64,000 bases of DNA, taken from Schizochytrium sp. TIO01 (taxonomy: Eukaryota; Sar; Bigyra; Thraustochytrida; Thraustochytriidae). The position numbers and the translations under genes were made by a program. Numbering within the stretch: position 1 is the first letter of the stretch; each line of letters starts with the position of its first letter. The stretch lies in contig SMSO01000037.1 in the NCBI GenBank assembly GCA_004764695.1, positions 3,966,337 to 4,030,336 on the forward strand. Direction: 5' to 3'. The notes below the pieces were generated by a model that saw only the letters and a program-made list of their open reading frames with translations, had not been told where the DNA came from and ran no database searches. Below, piece by piece: positions 24,998 through 36,385 of this stretch.

Positions 24998-25026
24998 ATT
25001 ATACATATATACATACATACATACTA
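24998..25026. repeat. (ATAC)n-rich tract
   Basis: TATACATATATACATACATACATAC-type repeat (described by unit), slightly degenerate, at the end of an AT-rich stretch. Confidence 0.75.
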
Positions 25027-26559
25027 CATACACGCATAGGGGTAGCGAAGAACCGGCTGTTTAACACATCTCAAGTAAGTAACAACTCCTCCCGCATCGT
25101 ACCTGGGCAGCGGTTTAATGATACCCACGAAGCTGCGCTTTCGGCCCGGCAAGGCACGGAAAGCTGAGATCGGAAACCAAGCTGAGCACAGAATCGCAGC
25201 AAGTCCAGGCGAATGTGCAAATTGCCCGGACAGCAGAATCCAAGACTGATTGTTGCAAGCATGAACGGGAGCCCGCTGGCACATGAGTGAATGTCTATAG
25301 ATATAGATCAGTAAATAGGCAGCTCGAGCAGGATGCCAAACGATGGCTTTGAGCGGGTAGAAATGGAGGCGTTTGCAAACTTGAAATTATTCGCCGCCAT
25401 GTAAAACAGAATTCTCCAACAGCGGAGACATCGCTCTTATGCGCTTACCACAACGAGGCGCGTGCCTCACGTGCTTGCCTGCAGAGAATGGCTGTATTAG
25501 CATCAAGGGGGTTGGCCAGACTTACACATTATAACCTACGGAGACTTCGAAGAACTTGAAAGGGGCCAGAAGCTGGAGGCAGCCGGGACCAGTAACGCAA
25601 CCTGAGAATCGGCTGCGGAATGAAGCAGCTCCTCCCCAGAAGCATTTCGTTAGAGCTCAAAAGCTGGAGCAAACGCTGACAATTTTTAGGACCTGGAAAC
25701 TAAATATTTTTTAAAAAGTGTTTCAAAGTAACTCTATATATGTGTATAACTAAAATAGCTGCTTCTATTCGTTTCCCATATCGACGGAGATGGTTGAACC
25801 GTGCGCAAGCAAGTTGCGACAGAAAATGTCGGGGTACCTGTACTTTACCAATAAATTATGTCATTGAGCCTTCCATGGTCTGCACGAATTGTTTTGGACG
25901 GTTTAGTTTCTCTCGCCATGGCATAAGACCTGGTGGAAGGTTTTCTATTTTTGAGTAAAGAGAAACTACTTTATGAACTGTCGTAATAGCATCAGTTAGG
26001 TAATCCTATACTCCTCATCTCCCCTGGGCTTTGATTTCAGACATAGCAGTCCTACCTACAAGTATAAAAATCGTGTTAACTTTGACGAGCCGATTCGCAG
26101 TTCATGCAAAATTTTACAGAAAGCGTGCTTTTGGCTCTTTCCAGTCCGCAAAAGTTCACTTGCTGACGCCTTACTCTTTAAAAAAAATCCTGCACATTCG
26201 AACCAAAGAAGACTATACCGCACCGTTGACCTCTAAGCACCTGTATTCTTCAGAAGCGGCATACAAAACGAACCGATTCCCCAGTTTCCTTGTGCTCCCG
26301 CGTTCTATACGCACAAAATGGCAAATATGGCGCTTCAAAATTCAACTCCGTAAATATCCAAAAACTTTTATTTTTTCATTTTTTTAATGATAAAAGATTA
26401 AGACCAAAGAAAAAAGAAAAAAAGAAAAAGAGTATGATTGATTAAAACAATAAAAATAAATAAATAAATATTTTATTTTATTTTAAAATGCAAAAACAAA
26501 TATTTTTGAATTTTTGAATTTAAAAAAATAGTTTAATAAACTTTCAGAATTATTCATTT

Positions 26560-26582
26560 AAAAAAAAAAAAAAAAAAAAAAA
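26560..26582. repeat. A23 homopolymer in AT-rich block
   Basis: Twenty-three consecutive A residues at the end of an AT-rich segment (26.39-26.60 kb) that also holds (AAAT)n. The run could be the tail of a retroposed sequence, but I see no recognisable body or target-site duplication. Confidence 0.8.
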
Positions 26583-29500
26583 CGAAATAAATAAGATAAA
26601 CTAATTAATACCAATTCCAAACATCTTCGAACTTCCGAGAGAGCTAGCTTCCCATACCGCTGAGCCCTCACTAACAAACAATAGCTCAGTCTTAGCTTGG
26701 CCCGTAGAAACTACATACCCACGCTTTATCCGCGTCTAGGAAGCCCATACGCCACGGCTACCTCAGCCCAGTATTGGTATATCGAGCTGAGAGGAGTTTA
26801 CAGCGGTGAAAACCAGTATATTATAAAGTTACAAGTAAATTGTTAACTTTCCAACTGTTCAATTTAGCTTGCTTGCTTATTTCAATTTAAGGTATTGTTA
26901 GCATCGTTTGATTACTGGTCCTTGCAAAGCACGCCCCGACCTCTTTACATTTTTAGTTTTAAAAGAGTATACATATGTAGATACAAATACATAGAGAGAG
27001 GCGAAGTAGATAGATAGATGCTGCTCTTTTTACTCTTTGTCACAGCCCAACAAACTTAATTAGGATGGATCGTCAGCAGAATGGCATTTTTACAAACTTG
27101 TTTTAAATTCCAAAATGAGCCTATTAATGTTGTATACGAAAGAATTGCGCAGAGGCCGAATGCTGTGCATCTTGAAATACTCAAAGCCGATGCGTCCGGC
27201 CCGAATGGATGATTACGCCAATCACAGAATGGCGAGCTCCGCCACCCACTCCTCAAGCGCGGCTGCGTTCTTCACAGCTCGAGAACCGCGGGTAAACAAG
27301 CAAAAGCCATCCATCCCTCTCCTGCAATTATTCTCTCGATAAGCACCTCCTCTACCGCAATCGCGAACTTGGAGGTGCACGCACTCTCTGTCAAAACAAA
27401 CAATCGCTGCTGTCTGCTAGCACCTCCTACCGGCCTCCGCTACCCCCACAAAGCCTGGGAAGCCTATGCACCCTTAGCGCTGCTTAGAAGGCGCCTAGGC
27501 GCTTCTCCGGAAATCTCACCAACTCACCAAACAACAAATTATCTTGCTTGCCCTCGAAGTTCCTTCCTTTATCGTTGTGAAATAAAACTTGCAAGGGTCG
27601 GGAATCCCCGGGGGCGTCCCCATAGCGAGCTAGGCTTTAAGAAGCTCCCGCTTTTGCATATTCGCAAATTTGTTGCGGTAGAATGAAGAGACTTTGGAGG
27701 CCTTTGCAGGAGTTCGGACCAAAGGGAGCGTTCTTATTCTCGCTGGTCCAATGGGTTTGGTGGCGTTTTCTCGGGGCCTCGCCATCTTGGATCAGCAGCG
27801 GTAGCCAGCGAGGTAGCGGCAGCAGGGACCTAGCTCGTAAGAGGAAGGAGCTGCGGGTTCTGAGTGATAGTTTTGACTTGAGTTTATTTATAATTTTCAC
27901 CACCCAAGTTCGTTCAAAGGAAGGAAGACCTGTTCCATGGGACTGAGGACTTCTTCGCTAGTATCAGCACGGAGAGCCCTCTCGCAACGCGAGACACGAT
28001 ACGGACACGACTGAAGCAAGCTGCTGCAAGATGCTGCTCAAGGCGAAGGGAACCGCGCTGGTTCGGTGGATTTGCACGCAGATACGGAAGAGGCGCACGA
28101 TAATAAGCGCGACCGGCTTGGCCAAAGGCAATAAATGGCATGCGAGGAAAAGGTGTGTGATTTGTATATGTGTAGCACACGCACGCAAGTGAGACGATTG
28201 CGGGTTGAGGCACGACGGGCAGCAAGGCCTCGCAAGCAAAAGATCTGGAGCGGAGTGGAATGGGGGAGTAAGTAACTGCTCGCTCGTCCCAGAGTGGCCA
28301 TACCGCACAAGCCGGAGTGAAGTGAACTCGCAGATTCCAGGGCTCATCTTCGAAGATGAATTCTATTCAGTTTTCTTTCGGGTGATTGATGAGAAGTAGA
28401 TATAGAGTAGCTAGCCATACGTACTACCCTGGAACTAGTAGTAATGCTACTACCAAGAATGATTTTTTATTAGGACTAGGACTACTAGGAGAGGAAATAG
28501 ACTGTTCTGTTCCTTTCGATGGTTGGCTTTTGGGAACATGGCAGCAAAAAGGGTTCTTCTGGATGGCGTTGAATTTCTTTCTGGGCTTGACAAGAGAAGA
28601 ATTTGACCGCAATGCGGCTTGGCCGTCTCCATCCATCTCCCGGCAGCGGCGCCCGCAAGGGGCACTGCGCACCGAGACTGCGAGATTCAGGCGGCCCTGC
28701 GAGATCGATCTGTCTCGCCGGAGCGGATTTTACAGCGGTAGTCTCGTCGTGGTGAAAAGCAGCGGACTTGGGCTCGACGAGATGGAGGAGCCCTGCGCCA
28801 ACGAGGAGCTCGAACTAGACTAGTGACAGTGAAGGAAGGCCCTGCCTGCCAGAGGTGGAAGACTTAGTTGACTCGAAGCGACCCGGAGGTCGATTAGAAG
28901 TGCATTTCGTGGAGCAGGTGGCTTTGTCAATCTTGCGAAAGCTTCCCGGACGAGTTATCGTAGTTCTAACATCTCGTGTGGAAACGAGCGGCTGGAACCT
29001 AGGTATGGAAGGCAACTGATCTACTACGCAGGAGCTACAACTAAGTGAGGAGCCAACCCACTGCGAAACTCAGCTCGACAGGACGGACTTGGGTGAATGA
29101 GTATACAAACAAAACACGGTCTGTGTTTGGGCAAACGCAGCTGCCTCGAATGGAGGGCGAGCACTGATGACCAAGTGGCTCTGCGTAGGACGCGCGACCT
29201 CTCGTGTCCATATGGCACTCAGCGAGGGCGTGCTTTTTTCCTTTTTTTTTGAGGTCCCGCTCCTAGCGAAGCTTTTAGCGCCATTGCTTTAGCATCACAA
29301 TCGCCATCATTATAATATATTTAGATGTGGATTAGTAATTTAGACGCGCGCAAATTAGATCTTCTTTGTTAATAAAACTAAAAGAAAGCAAGACAATATT
29401 CCCTGTTGGTCTTTTTCTTTCTTTCTTTTTTTTTCGAATGATAGGTGAAAACTTCCTTCAGCTTTATTCTGAAAGTTTCATAAGAGCGCTTGAAGTTGCA

Positions 29501-30213
29501 GTTTCGCCGAGGGCGATCATCTTTTGAATTAAGAATCACCAACTTGAAAGATTCGCAATGAGTCCACAAGCGGTGTGAGAGGGTTTAATTGCAGAGCAAA
29601 TGGAAAGCAGACGGAATGAATATGAGCGCTTGTCGAAGAATAAGAACTAAAGAACAACTTGATGATGATGACGACTATGGTAAAGTTTTCCTACCTAGAT
29701 TAATGTTAGGCGATAATGATTTTTATGAAGCTATTTAGCTAGCTAGCGACAGACAAAGGACAGTTTCACGAAAGAATGAGTATAGTCATACAATAAAGGA
29801 CCACTTTGCATGACGAAGCAATCAGCTGATATGAAACTTTCGAGTTTTTAAAATTGGAATCTGAGATGTTGATTTGATTTTGATTTGATTTTTATATCAG
29901 AAACTCTGATAAACCAGCAGTCATAGTTCTCGGACTCAGAGAGAAAATATTAGGTAGCACTAGTGGCAGGCCACTAAAATAATATTCACAGAGCGAGCTG
30001 CTACATAGTTGAGATCAATATGGCGAAAACAAATAGGATAATCAATCGAACAAGCTTGCTTTGTTGTCTACAATCTATCGGTGGCTCTTAAAGAAAATTA
30101 ATGGTATATTGAAATCAGAACGAATCGGGAATTGGAAAGTTCAAGGATTGGCAAGTAACTTAGTATTTATTCACAATATTTGTTCAAGGAGACGAGGAAG
30201 GATGGTACGACTT

Positions 30214-30294
30214 AGCTTTGAACTGTAGATATAAAGTCTGTGCCCGCGGCGTAAGATGCTACCCTTAACAGCCCCACGCGCTATGCCACCATGC
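30214..30294 (-). other. tRNA-Asn-like fragment (tRNA pseudogene or SINE head)
   Basis: Read on the minus strand, 30290-30256 contains GTGGC, then AGCGCGTGGGGCTGTTAA. The latter matches the D-arm/anticodon region of eukaryotic tRNA-Asn (AGCGCGTTCGGCTGTTAA, GTT anticodon) at 16 of 18 positions, with about eight D-loop bases missing. The A-box-like TGGCATAGCGCG starts at 30288. The 3' half does not fold as a tRNA. A weak B-box-like AGTTCAAAGC lies 65 nt downstream (30223-30214), farther than in a normal tRNA. A tRNA-derived pseudogene or SINE fits better than a working tRNA. The tRNA consensus is from memory. Confidence 0.3.
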
Positions 30295-31941
30295 TCTCTA
30301 CGCGTCGCTCAGATGAAAAGCAAGCACCAAGGTCGTACAGGGGTGCGTTTAGTGATTTGAAGCTGCACAAAATGTCCTATGAAACGAACCTTATCTGGTG
30401 AATATCCAGATACCCCTAAGACACCCTTTGGTCAAGTACCGCAGTAAGTATTAAAAATAAACGGAGGAAATAAGATCTCGTCTCCGTCCCCAAAGATGCT
30501 GGAGAGCCTAGCGCTCTCATAACTACAACTGAGACCCCTTTTGAAGTCAACCTCAGTGGCTTCGGATGATATTTGCCGTGGTAGGGGGGAACTGCAAATG
30601 CATGCAAATGGTTTTGCGCGATAGTTTGTCATGGTTTACTTAGCAAACCCTTATGGATAGAGCCCTCCTGCAATGCCTCAGTCACTAACTGTTTCTCACA
30701 GTTACGGGATCAATGGAGATCGTGCTCAAAGTGAGAAATCCCCCTCATCAGAATACAAACATTTTCATTCTTATCTTAGAAGAATTGACCAGCAGCGAGA
30801 ACAGATAATACCTGTCTCAGAATCCATTCTGAAACTTTCTAAAACTAAACTTGAGCGTCACAAGCACTAGAATCAGTAGAGTAGTCTATTGATTTACTTG
30901 TTTCTTATCTTCTTTTTTAATTTTAATCTTTAGTGGTGGTATATGCCGCTTGTATGTGCAAAAATCTTGAGCTAACTCTCCTTCACACTCTTGACATCCA
31001 AACCAAAAAATAATCATACATCTGGGCGGGTGTACCTTTAAAAATAGGCTAGGAATATTTCTATGTAAAGATCCTACAGATGAGATGAATTCATTTTGAA
31101 TAGAGTTGCGTTATTCGATGATCAGCAAAAGTATGTCTACGACTACTATGAGGCACTTTTTAATTTCTCTCGTTTCAGCACCTCATTATCCAAAGCCTAT
31201 TGTATAAGTACATGTAGCTGGATACACGCTCAAGCCAGAAAATATTGATTTTTCTTTACTCATACAAATGCAGAACTTGATCTTTCTAGTTTACCATATC
31301 ATACCAATTCTTCTTTTCTTTTTTTAAATACCTATAGAGTGCTGCGCTTAGAGAGAGAAAATAATGAATGTGCAAAAGATTTCATAATGCTCTTTGCACA
31401 CTAGAGATCCTTCTTTAGACAATTTAATAGGTGAAGAAACCACTTCACCAGACAGTGAAAGTATGGTGACAGTGACAAAAGTGACACGATAAACTTTGTT
31501 TTTGCTGCATCCTGTATTTATAGGATAGCTAAATAGTGAATCTTCGGATTTTAGGCTGAAAGTAGAGAGTAATCAAAGTCAGAGCAAAACCCACTTCTTA
31601 AAAGCACTGTGCAATTATTCATAAATCAAATCAAATGTACGTTCCGAAACGTAGGTGCTTGAATTATTTCTCTCTAGAAATGTATATCACGTAACTACTA
31701 AATACTTGACCTTACATCGTATTCAAGGCAGAGCCCTTGTACTGAGCAAACTTCTCCTCGGCTGGAAACAAAACTGAATACTAGAACTGAAGGCACTTAC
31801 GCTTTGAAGTATTAACGATGATTATTTAAAATCGATTAAGTAAGAGGTTACAGCGACCAATACAATTAGATATATGTATCATACAGACCAACGGCAAAAA
31901 GCACTCATAAGACACATCGGCACAGGCATCACAATAAACGA

Positions 31942-31954
31942 GGGGGGGGGGGGG
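31942..31954. repeat. G13 homopolymer
   Basis: Thirteen consecutive G residues in an otherwise AT-rich, repeat-poor region. Confidence 0.9.
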
Positions 31955-34797
31955 TCAACGTTATTGCAACAACTGCTGGAGATCAAGGGAAATATCACAA
32001 TTCATCGCGACATCGTCGAAGTAACCATAATTGAGCTAACCACTTAAATGCCTTACCCCTGTCTTGCTTAGTCGGTAAAGCCTACATGCATCTCCATACA
32101 TGTGATGAAAATCGTATGGTCTATCAAAAGCCTACTTGTACAATTGATTCTCGTATTTAGATATGCATAATTTTAAAGCATTCATACTTCGAAGGTAGCA
32201 TTACTTGGTTTCGATTAGAAAACCAGCGCTTCGCGTCTCGCACTTTAGTACAGAGGCTTGTTCACATGACCTGCTGAACCTAGCCCTTGATGGGTCACCA
32301 GTGATTAAAGCTATTTCAGCTGGTACTGAAAGGTGATCCTGTTTAGCTTGAGGTTGACTGTAAAAATTAAGGCAAGGGTCTTGATGAAGGGTTGTGAGAA
32401 GGTTCATTTACGAGTTAGCGAACTGAAGGAATTCCAGGACAAATGGATTCATGTAGTAATTGTGGAGATTACGACATTCTTGAAAGTGGTTAGAGATAAT
32501 CGATGGGGTTAGGTTTATCCAACTTCTCCAACCATCGATTCAAGTTACACCATGCTTGGATGTAGGTAATGTGTATTCACACTTCTAGTTCTTGGCTCCG
32601 GCAGCCACATGAGTCTGGCTGCTCTATTGTAAACCCTATGTCTACTGGGGTTTTACAATGGGACACCAAGAACGCTAGCAATGTCTTGTCCACTAGTTCC
32701 TTTGATTGGGGATCTCAGCAGATGGGTTCTCCTATTCATACTCTAATGACACTAGACATTTGAAGTTTTGCTATCAAATCCAATTATGTTAATTTAGTAT
32801 TTGATGAACCAGAAGGCGCATGGCCTTTACTCATCTATTTCGACCTGCTCTTGCCACAGTTTGAAATTTGCTTCGGTTAAGGTTGACTGGGAAGAGAATC
32901 TAAAAGAAATGCTTTAAACATCCGAAAATTAATTTTGTATTTCAAAGTTCGTGAACCACTGGACTTGGAATCAATACCAAGTAATGCTGATTTTATATGA
33001 AGTTGCACATGCGATCGTGTAGGTCTTAAAATTAATGACGTGCCATGCTTGCAGCCCCTCAGAATAGCGTCGAGCTTCTTTCCATCCAATTTTAAAATAC
33101 ACACGATGCATTAAGTATACTTGAGTTCCTTTAGCCTTTGCCTTCCTGGCTATTAACCACTATTGCGTCGTTGCTAAGTTCTCAAATCCAACCGTCACGT
33201 GAGCGAAATACAGCTAGAGTACTTTGCATGTCACAGTGTAAGGCCTAAAAGTTTCGAATAAGATTAGAACTATAAAACTAGATGCGTGTGCTGAGGTCTT
33301 CAATCAAAGAAATTAGTCAACAAGAAGTTCTGGGCATCCCTTTGTGAAGACCTCATGGACATAGGGCTTGCAATATGGCAGAACTAGACAATCAAACTTA
33401 TGTGGTTGAGAAGCCGAGAACCAAAAGTGTGATTGCACATTTCCAAGAACCAAGTATGGTGTAGCTTGAATTGATGGCCGAAGAGGTTGAGTTAACCTAA
33501 CTCTGTCTATTCTAGCTAACACAGATGAAGAATGTCATAGCATCCTAAGCATTATATTAATCAGTCCGCACTGAAATCCATTTAACAAGGACAGCAATTC
33601 GCTAATTCTTGAGACAACCTTGTTAAAGCCTTCATCAAGACTCATGCCTTAATCTCCATAGCAAACTCCCAGCAGTGCAGATTCATCCTTCAGCAGCGTG
33701 GTTGCAAAGCAAAGTCTTTCAAGAGTTATAATGTACGTACATTCATGACAGATCAAGGATGATAGAATCATAACCGAACGCTGACGAGACAAGTTGATCT
33801 GACCATTTCGGTCTGGAGTAATACAGATTAAGCATGTTTCTGCCTGCTAGTTCCAAGAGGGCCAATCTACAATTCTAAAGAGAGCACATCGCCAACTCCA
33901 AAAGCTAAAATTTACGGAGCCCTCTCCTAAATGCTTGCCTTCATCTTAGTTGACTAACCGGATTCATGTTTTAGTGATTTTCAAGTTATACTACTGTTAA
34001 AGCTTTCAGGCTCCTACGGCTGCCAGCAACACTGTTGATGCCTTGCGCGCATAGTATCTCGCTTGGCAGGCTCAACAATTCTTTTTATACATCATAATAT
34101 TACTTATACTCTTCTATCGTTTTAGGTTCTTGGTTTTTTAATACAGAATCGAGGTAATTTCTTGGACGCGAAAGAGCCCTAGTTCGATTTTTTTACAATT
34201 TGCTGTTCTGTCCTTGCTAATCTGTACATGTTGAACGACCCTTCTTCAAGAATATTGAAACTTTACATCACGCTAAGAGATACGAAAAAGAGGAGCTCGA
34301 ACTAGGGAGGTAAGAAGTATTGTAACACAATAGATAAGACTGAAAGTCTTAAACGGGTTTTATCGAACAAAAAGAAAGGCCAATTACCGATCTCGAGACT
34401 TCGTCTCGATTAATGATGACCAGCCTCAGCACAACATCGTAAGTTCTATGGGGCTTACCTATGAAGACTAAAGAACAAAATAGTGAATACAAAGCAAAGA
34501 GGTACAACATTAATAGATCGATAGTTGAGCTTGAACAGCCCGATAAAGTATGGTAGTTAGCTAATCCCTCTCGATCTATAGAAGCCGAGGTCAATTCAAA
34601 TTAACATAAACTAATTGTATAGTTAGCAGGTGAAGAATTTTAACACAAACATTGCAAGGCCTCCCTGAGCTACCTATATTCAACTTGAAGAAAGTATCTT
34701 TAATTCGCGCCTGCTTGATCATCCTTCAGCTAATCTAGACTTTACTTAAACTTCAGGAAGTGAGATACTTGTGTACTACGACCAGAAAAAGCGCAAT

Positions 34798-36369
34798 CTA
34801 ATTTAATGAATCTTTGTGGTGCCATCGGTCTGCGCAAGTACCTTCAGACTTAGCAACATCAGAGTTAAATGTTCCATGTAAAGGAACCAAGCAAATCTCA
34901 CACTGAAGGGTAGTTCTCTTCGATGAGTCGCAACATATAGCGCAAGGCCGTTGCCGAGGTCGGCCATTATTATAGAGGCCAATTGGGACCAACCTATGCG
35001 AAAGCGAGGAGCAAAGCCGAACTGACTTCCCTGGATTTTTATCGAAAAATTCACGACGCTTTGACGCAAATTTTGATTTGCATCGTCCTACAATTCGCAC
35101 TGCTTCAGGGCGAGTAAGGCTAGCTCCATTGGGTGCATCTGATAAATTTTGATCAATAGCGGACTTTTGTTTACGTTGGGCTGGTGGGCGAGGCGCATGA
35201 GGTGCGTGCACTTTCTGGGAAGACCGCTGGGTTTCATGAGCCCATTCTACAGATGTGTTAGAAGTTTGCTCAGAAGGAAGAATGTCTTCGTTTGTCTTGG
35301 CAAATAGCGCGATTTGGTCGCAGAGACGGTATGTAAACTCAACAATTGAAAATCGGTTGTCGCATGCTGCTCGAAAACCTTCGAGAGACGTATAAGGAAA
35401 AGAAAAGGAAAAATCAGCATCGCTGCAACTACGAACAATTTGATGCAGCATGGCCACATTTGTAACGAGAGTTGAGACTCCGCGCAGATATACCTTTTGC
35501 TCAGGACTTATATTGAGTGCTTCTAGGTTTAGCAATAAGGAGGAGTTTTGCTCAGCATGTTTGCGAGAGCCATATGAGCATCCCTGAAATGCACATTGCG
35601 CGAGACTTTTAAATCTTTTGATGGGGGGCAAGATACCTGATTCACAAATTTGACGACGTAGTGCACGCCACAGACGCAAATGCGACGCTAAAATGCGCTC
35701 ATCCGTCCCATTGAAGAGTCCTTCGGGGGCTTTCGGCGGTGCAGAATCCACATTGACAGATGAATAAGCCCAGTTGAAACACCCATTAAACTTTAACAAA
35801 GCATTCCGATAAATGTCTCGCGTTGATTGGGGTACATGGATGAGGCTTGCGAAAATAATCAGATTCTTCGATCCTATTACGTGAAGAATCTGGTCAGTAT
35901 CGAGAACCGCAGCTTGATGGAGTATACGGGCTCTATCTTGTACGGAAATAACATCCCACCATCGAAGATCTCCTACAGAAATTGCAAAATACTCGCCATA
36001 ATTCTTTGCAATCGCTTCGGCTCGAGCAATGCATTCTAAATCTGTTTCAACATGGACACTGGTGCTTGCAAAAAAGAAGCTTTCGGAACTGCTTTGGGGG
36101 TGATTCACACGAGCTATAGCATCACTGCTGACAGCCAAGAAGGGGTCCCTTTTACTGGCAAGAAGACCAACTCTAAAAACGTGACTGCACCAATTTTGCT
36201 CTTTAAGGGCTCGAATCAAGCCACGCTCATTCAGAGGTTTTGATTGCATCGCCTTTGTTTGCACATGTTGAGGAGGAAACCATGATAGCATTGAAGCACG
36301 GAGTGCAACTTGAGCGACTTCGACTTCAGTATCATTTAAATCAAACGTAGAGTCGATGTTCCAAAGCAC
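34798..36369 (-). CDS. YqaJ/lambda-exonuclease-like nuclease segment with Cys/His-rich C-terminus
   Basis: Numbering starts at the GTG at 36369; no ATG occurs before residue 27, so this is a continuation of the upstream frame. Residues 38-90 resemble the YqaJ/lambda-exonuclease fold (PD-(D/E)XK): AM...NERGLIRAL, then VGLL...PFLAVSSDAIA. Here SSDA (D83) stands for the usual SPDG. VHVETD (E108) stands for V-E-x-K, with Asp110 where the catalytic Lys is expected. DRARILHQAAVL (145-156) matches the conserved HQ helix. The last 50 residues hold CAICC, CEICLVPLH and CADRWHH, a zinc-type Cys/His cluster similar to the C-terminal domain of piggyBac-family transposases. The stop is TAG at 34798. The YqaJ assignment is moderately sure from motif order. 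The missing Lys suggests a dead or decayed nuclease. Confidence 0.75.
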   Translation of the reverse strand: MLWNIDSTFDLNDTEVEVAQVALRASMLSWFPPQHVQTKAMQSKPLNERGLIRALKEQNWCSHVFRVGLLASKRDPFLAVSSDAIARVNHPQSSSESFFFASTSVHVETDLECIARAEAIAKNYGEYFAISVGDLRWWDVISVQDRARILHQAAVLDTDQILHVIGSKNLIIFASLIHVPQSTRDIYRNALLKFNGCFNWAYSSVNVDSAPPKAPEGLFNGTDERILASHLRLWRALRRQICESGILPPIKRFKSLAQCAFQGCSYGSRKHAEQNSSLLLNLEALNISPEQKVYLRGVSTLVTNVAMLHQIVRSCSDADFSFSFPYTSLEGFRAACDNRFSIVEFTYRLCDQIALFAKTNEDILPSEQTSNTSVEWAHETQRSSQKVHAPHAPRPPAQRKQKSAIDQNLSDAPNGASLTRPEAVRIVGRCKSKFASKRREFFDKNPGKSVRLCSSLSHRLVPIGLYNNGRPRQRPCAICCDSSKRTTLQCEICLVPLHGTFNSDVAKSEGTCADRWHHKDSLN

Positions 36370-36385
36370 TGACGGGAGGGCATCG

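Larger units (their letters stand above)
23289..29600. other. Gene-free intergenic region, GC-rich then AT-rich
   Basis: No supportable gene. The 221-codon minus-strand frame at 23761-24426 and its 164-codon plus-strand partner exist because the (CTTG)n array contains no stop in those frames. Short frames at 25740-25958 and 26031-26387 (+) have ordinary composition but no recognisable domain. The 26.4-26.6 kb segment is very AT-rich and ends in a 23-A run. Frames at 27.6-28.8 kb overlap on both strands and are not convincing. Confidence 0.45.
29601..34797. other. Repeat-poor region without a recognisable gene
   Basis: Unlike the flanks, this stretch almost lacks tetranucleotide arrays. I find no intact gene. 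Several short frames on both strands (for example 30673-30870 plus, 32201-32407 minus, 32877-33104 minus, 33313-33522 minus) have balanced composition but are broken by stops. This could be decayed mobile-element DNA belonging to, or flanking, the minus-strand gene at 34798-38457. An 11-bp GATTTGATTTT duplication lies at 29871-29892 and a G13 run at 31942. Confidence 0.4.

Noticed and set aside
26600-26790. tRNA-like A and B boxes on the minus strand
   Set aside because: GGCTCAGCGG and AGTTCGAAG are present but only about 34 nt apart, too close for a tRNA, and no cloverleaf forms.
28386-28823. 145-codon plus-strand frame
   Set aside because: It starts at a TTG, has no recognisable domain, and overlaps minus-strand frames of similar length.
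32400-34100. Degraded Copia-type retrotransposon on the plus strand
   Set aside because: Short strings resembling protease or integrase motifs appear in different frames, but no ordered set of pol motifs and no LTRs could be found.
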